Source: Torreya grandis
Taxonomy: Eukaryota > Streptophyta > Pinopsida > Cupressales > Taxaceae
Direction of reading: 5' to 3'
DNA length: 64,000 bases
NCBI GenBank assembly: GCA_037957365.1
Contig: JARHVA010004230.1
Coordinates: 585,501 to 649,500, forward strand
Notes under the pieces: generated by a model
What the model was told of the DNA's origin: nothing
The model's input: the letters and a program-made list of their open reading frames with translations, nothing else
The model's database searches: none
Made by a program: the position numbers and the translations under genes
Part shown: piece after piece, positions 62,967-64,000 of the stretch
How positions within the stretch are numbered: position 1 is the first letter of the stretch
Layout: every line of letters begins with the position of its first letter

Positions 62967-63619
62967 ATCAGGAGAGGGGACCCTTATGTCGTTCTTTTTC
63001 TTCTTCAATTATGTTCTCAGGTGAACCCTACATGTTCTTAGAAACTTTGGCCCTCATCCTATTATAAAGTCCTTCAACATCATCTCAAGGGAGGATCATT
63101 TGTGACCTTTTCTATCCTTATTCCTATAAAGTGTTTTTCTTGATTAGAGTCATGTTGGGGATAATAGGTGGGGGTGTGTCCATCACCTTCAATAGCTATT
63201 TCTATGGAATCAAGTTCATCTTATTGGAATGGTTGAAATATTGGATAGTCATGTATATTTACTTATGTAATGCATTCCATTCTTAAATGAGATTAGCTAG
63301 GTTTAACCCAACTTCTTGCAATTTATTGTTGAAGCTATCTAGATGCTCTTGATTGTTTTTAGTTTCTTCAAATAAGATGATTTTACCCTTCTTGGTGGAA
63401 TCTATGAATTCCCTCATCTAGGATAACTAGTTTGGGTTTAGGGACAAACAGATTCAATAGGATGTCATGAATGAAGGTTTTGGACAGGCTAGCTTGGGGG
63501 GTACTAGTAGAAGGGTAGTATGATATTGAGGTAGGGTTCTCCTCTAGGGAGTCCTCCTTAGCTGAGGACCCCCTAGGGAGACCTCCCTACCTCACAAGTT
63601 TTGACCATGTTTTATCCAT
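62967..63619 (-). pseudogene. decayed coding sequence, unassigned
   Basis: Minus strand from ATG at 63619 (MDKTWSKLVR) the frame stays nearly open to 63385, including KEDSLEENPTSISYYPS and TFIHDILLNLFVPKPKLVI. Near 63417 it shifts one frame and continues (MREFIDSTKKGKIILFEETK, DSFNNKLQEVGLNLANLI) without further indels to 62967, ending in DDVEGLYNRMRAKVSKNM and EEEKERHKG. About a dozen stops, nearly all TAG or TAA where Gln fits, plus TGA where Arg fits. The middle looks coiled-coil. I recognise no family. It could be a host gene relic or a retroelement reading frame; the C-to-T pattern says it was methylated after death. Confidence 0.55.
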
Positions 63620-63782
63620 AGTAGTATAAGTCCTTGATGTAGTATAGGGTTAGATTCATAAACCTAGTAAGTAAGAGTTATACATTCCAAAGATTTTAAG
63701 AGGTAAAATGGGAGACTAATATTATATCACTATAAATGGTTTAATAATAAAAAATGGTGGGAAAAAATTAAAGTATACTTAC
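63620..63782 (-). other. possible intron or spacer
   Basis: Between two minus-strand coding-like stretches. It starts with a strong donor-like AAAG|GTAAGTAT (GT at 63782-63781) and contains CTAACCC and TACATCAAG acceptor-like signals near 63630. The reading frames on the two sides do not join simply across this acceptor, so an intron is only a possibility. Confidence 0.25.
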
Positions 63783-64000
63783 CTTTGAGAGTTAGGTATC
63801 TCATCACCTAAAGACAAACCTTAGGCTACTACCATAAGAGATCAGCATAGGGGAAACCCTTATCCATTTTGACAAACTCATTTGTGAAGAAGATATATTG
63901 GAGGAGTTCTTGATTTTTGGTTTGATATTTTTGGTCTTGGGATTTTTTCTATGGGTGGGAATGCTTTCCAATTTTTGATGATAACCTAGAAAAGATGGAG
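63783..64000 (-). pseudogene. decayed coding stretch, partial, unassigned
   Basis: Minus strand, entering from beyond the window. One frame is open for most of its length: SIFSRLSSKIGKHSHP, then KKSQDQKYQTKNQELL, QYIFFTNEFVKMDKGFPYAD, then PKV and VMRYLTLK at the donor-like site. Four stops, all TAG at plausible Gln positions. Same decay style as the relic to its left, so probably one gene or element. Not recognised. Confidence 0.45.

Overview
This is repeat-dominated, strongly AT-rich plant nuclear DNA. Evidence for a plant is a chromodomain-bearing Ty3/gypsy element, Copia elements whose primer-binding sites match plant initiator tRNA-Met, and long satellite arrays. Decay is mostly C-to-T and G-to-A, as expected for a large, heavily methylated, slowly purged genome. 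A gymnosperm-like genome is possible, but that is only an inference. I see no intact host gene in the 64 kb.

Layout. 1-750: AT-rich flank with one uncharacterised minus-strand ORF of 129 codons. 755-6311: a structurally complete but coding-dead chromovirus-type Ty3/gypsy element with LTRs, PBS, PPT and a perfect 5-bp target-site duplication. 6973-10803: four head-to-tail copies of a 958-bp repeat. 13517-14060: 3' end of a minus-strand Ty3/gypsy pol (integrase tail). 14640-20640: a second, older Ty3/gypsy element (gag, PR, RT, RNase H, integrase all broken), followed by a 285-bp-period duplication. 23041-23510: a minisatellite. 23824-28139: a younger Copia element with the unusual order LTR - internal - LTR - partial internal - LTR remnant, all inside one 5-bp target-site duplication. 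28145-32400: a gag-only Copia-like element with an LTR-like 5' region, a degenerate PBS and a very long gag relic with several zinc knuckles.

33056-62806: about 29 kb of one satellite with a 102-bp monomer, all in the same orientation, about 290 copies. It contains a 4.1-kb internal segmental duplication and a 471-bp MITE-like insertion with an 8-bp target duplication. 62967-64000: a decayed coding sequence on the minus strand that continues beyond the window.

The genes do not work together as a pathway: every recognisable protein-coding stretch is retroelement-derived or unassigned and broken. The most informative signals are structural: the Copia tandem, the methylation-decay fingerprint written into the satellite, a palindromic CpG-containing motif cluster shared by the Copia LTR and its internal region, the gag-only element, and the unassigned minus-strand relic at the right end.
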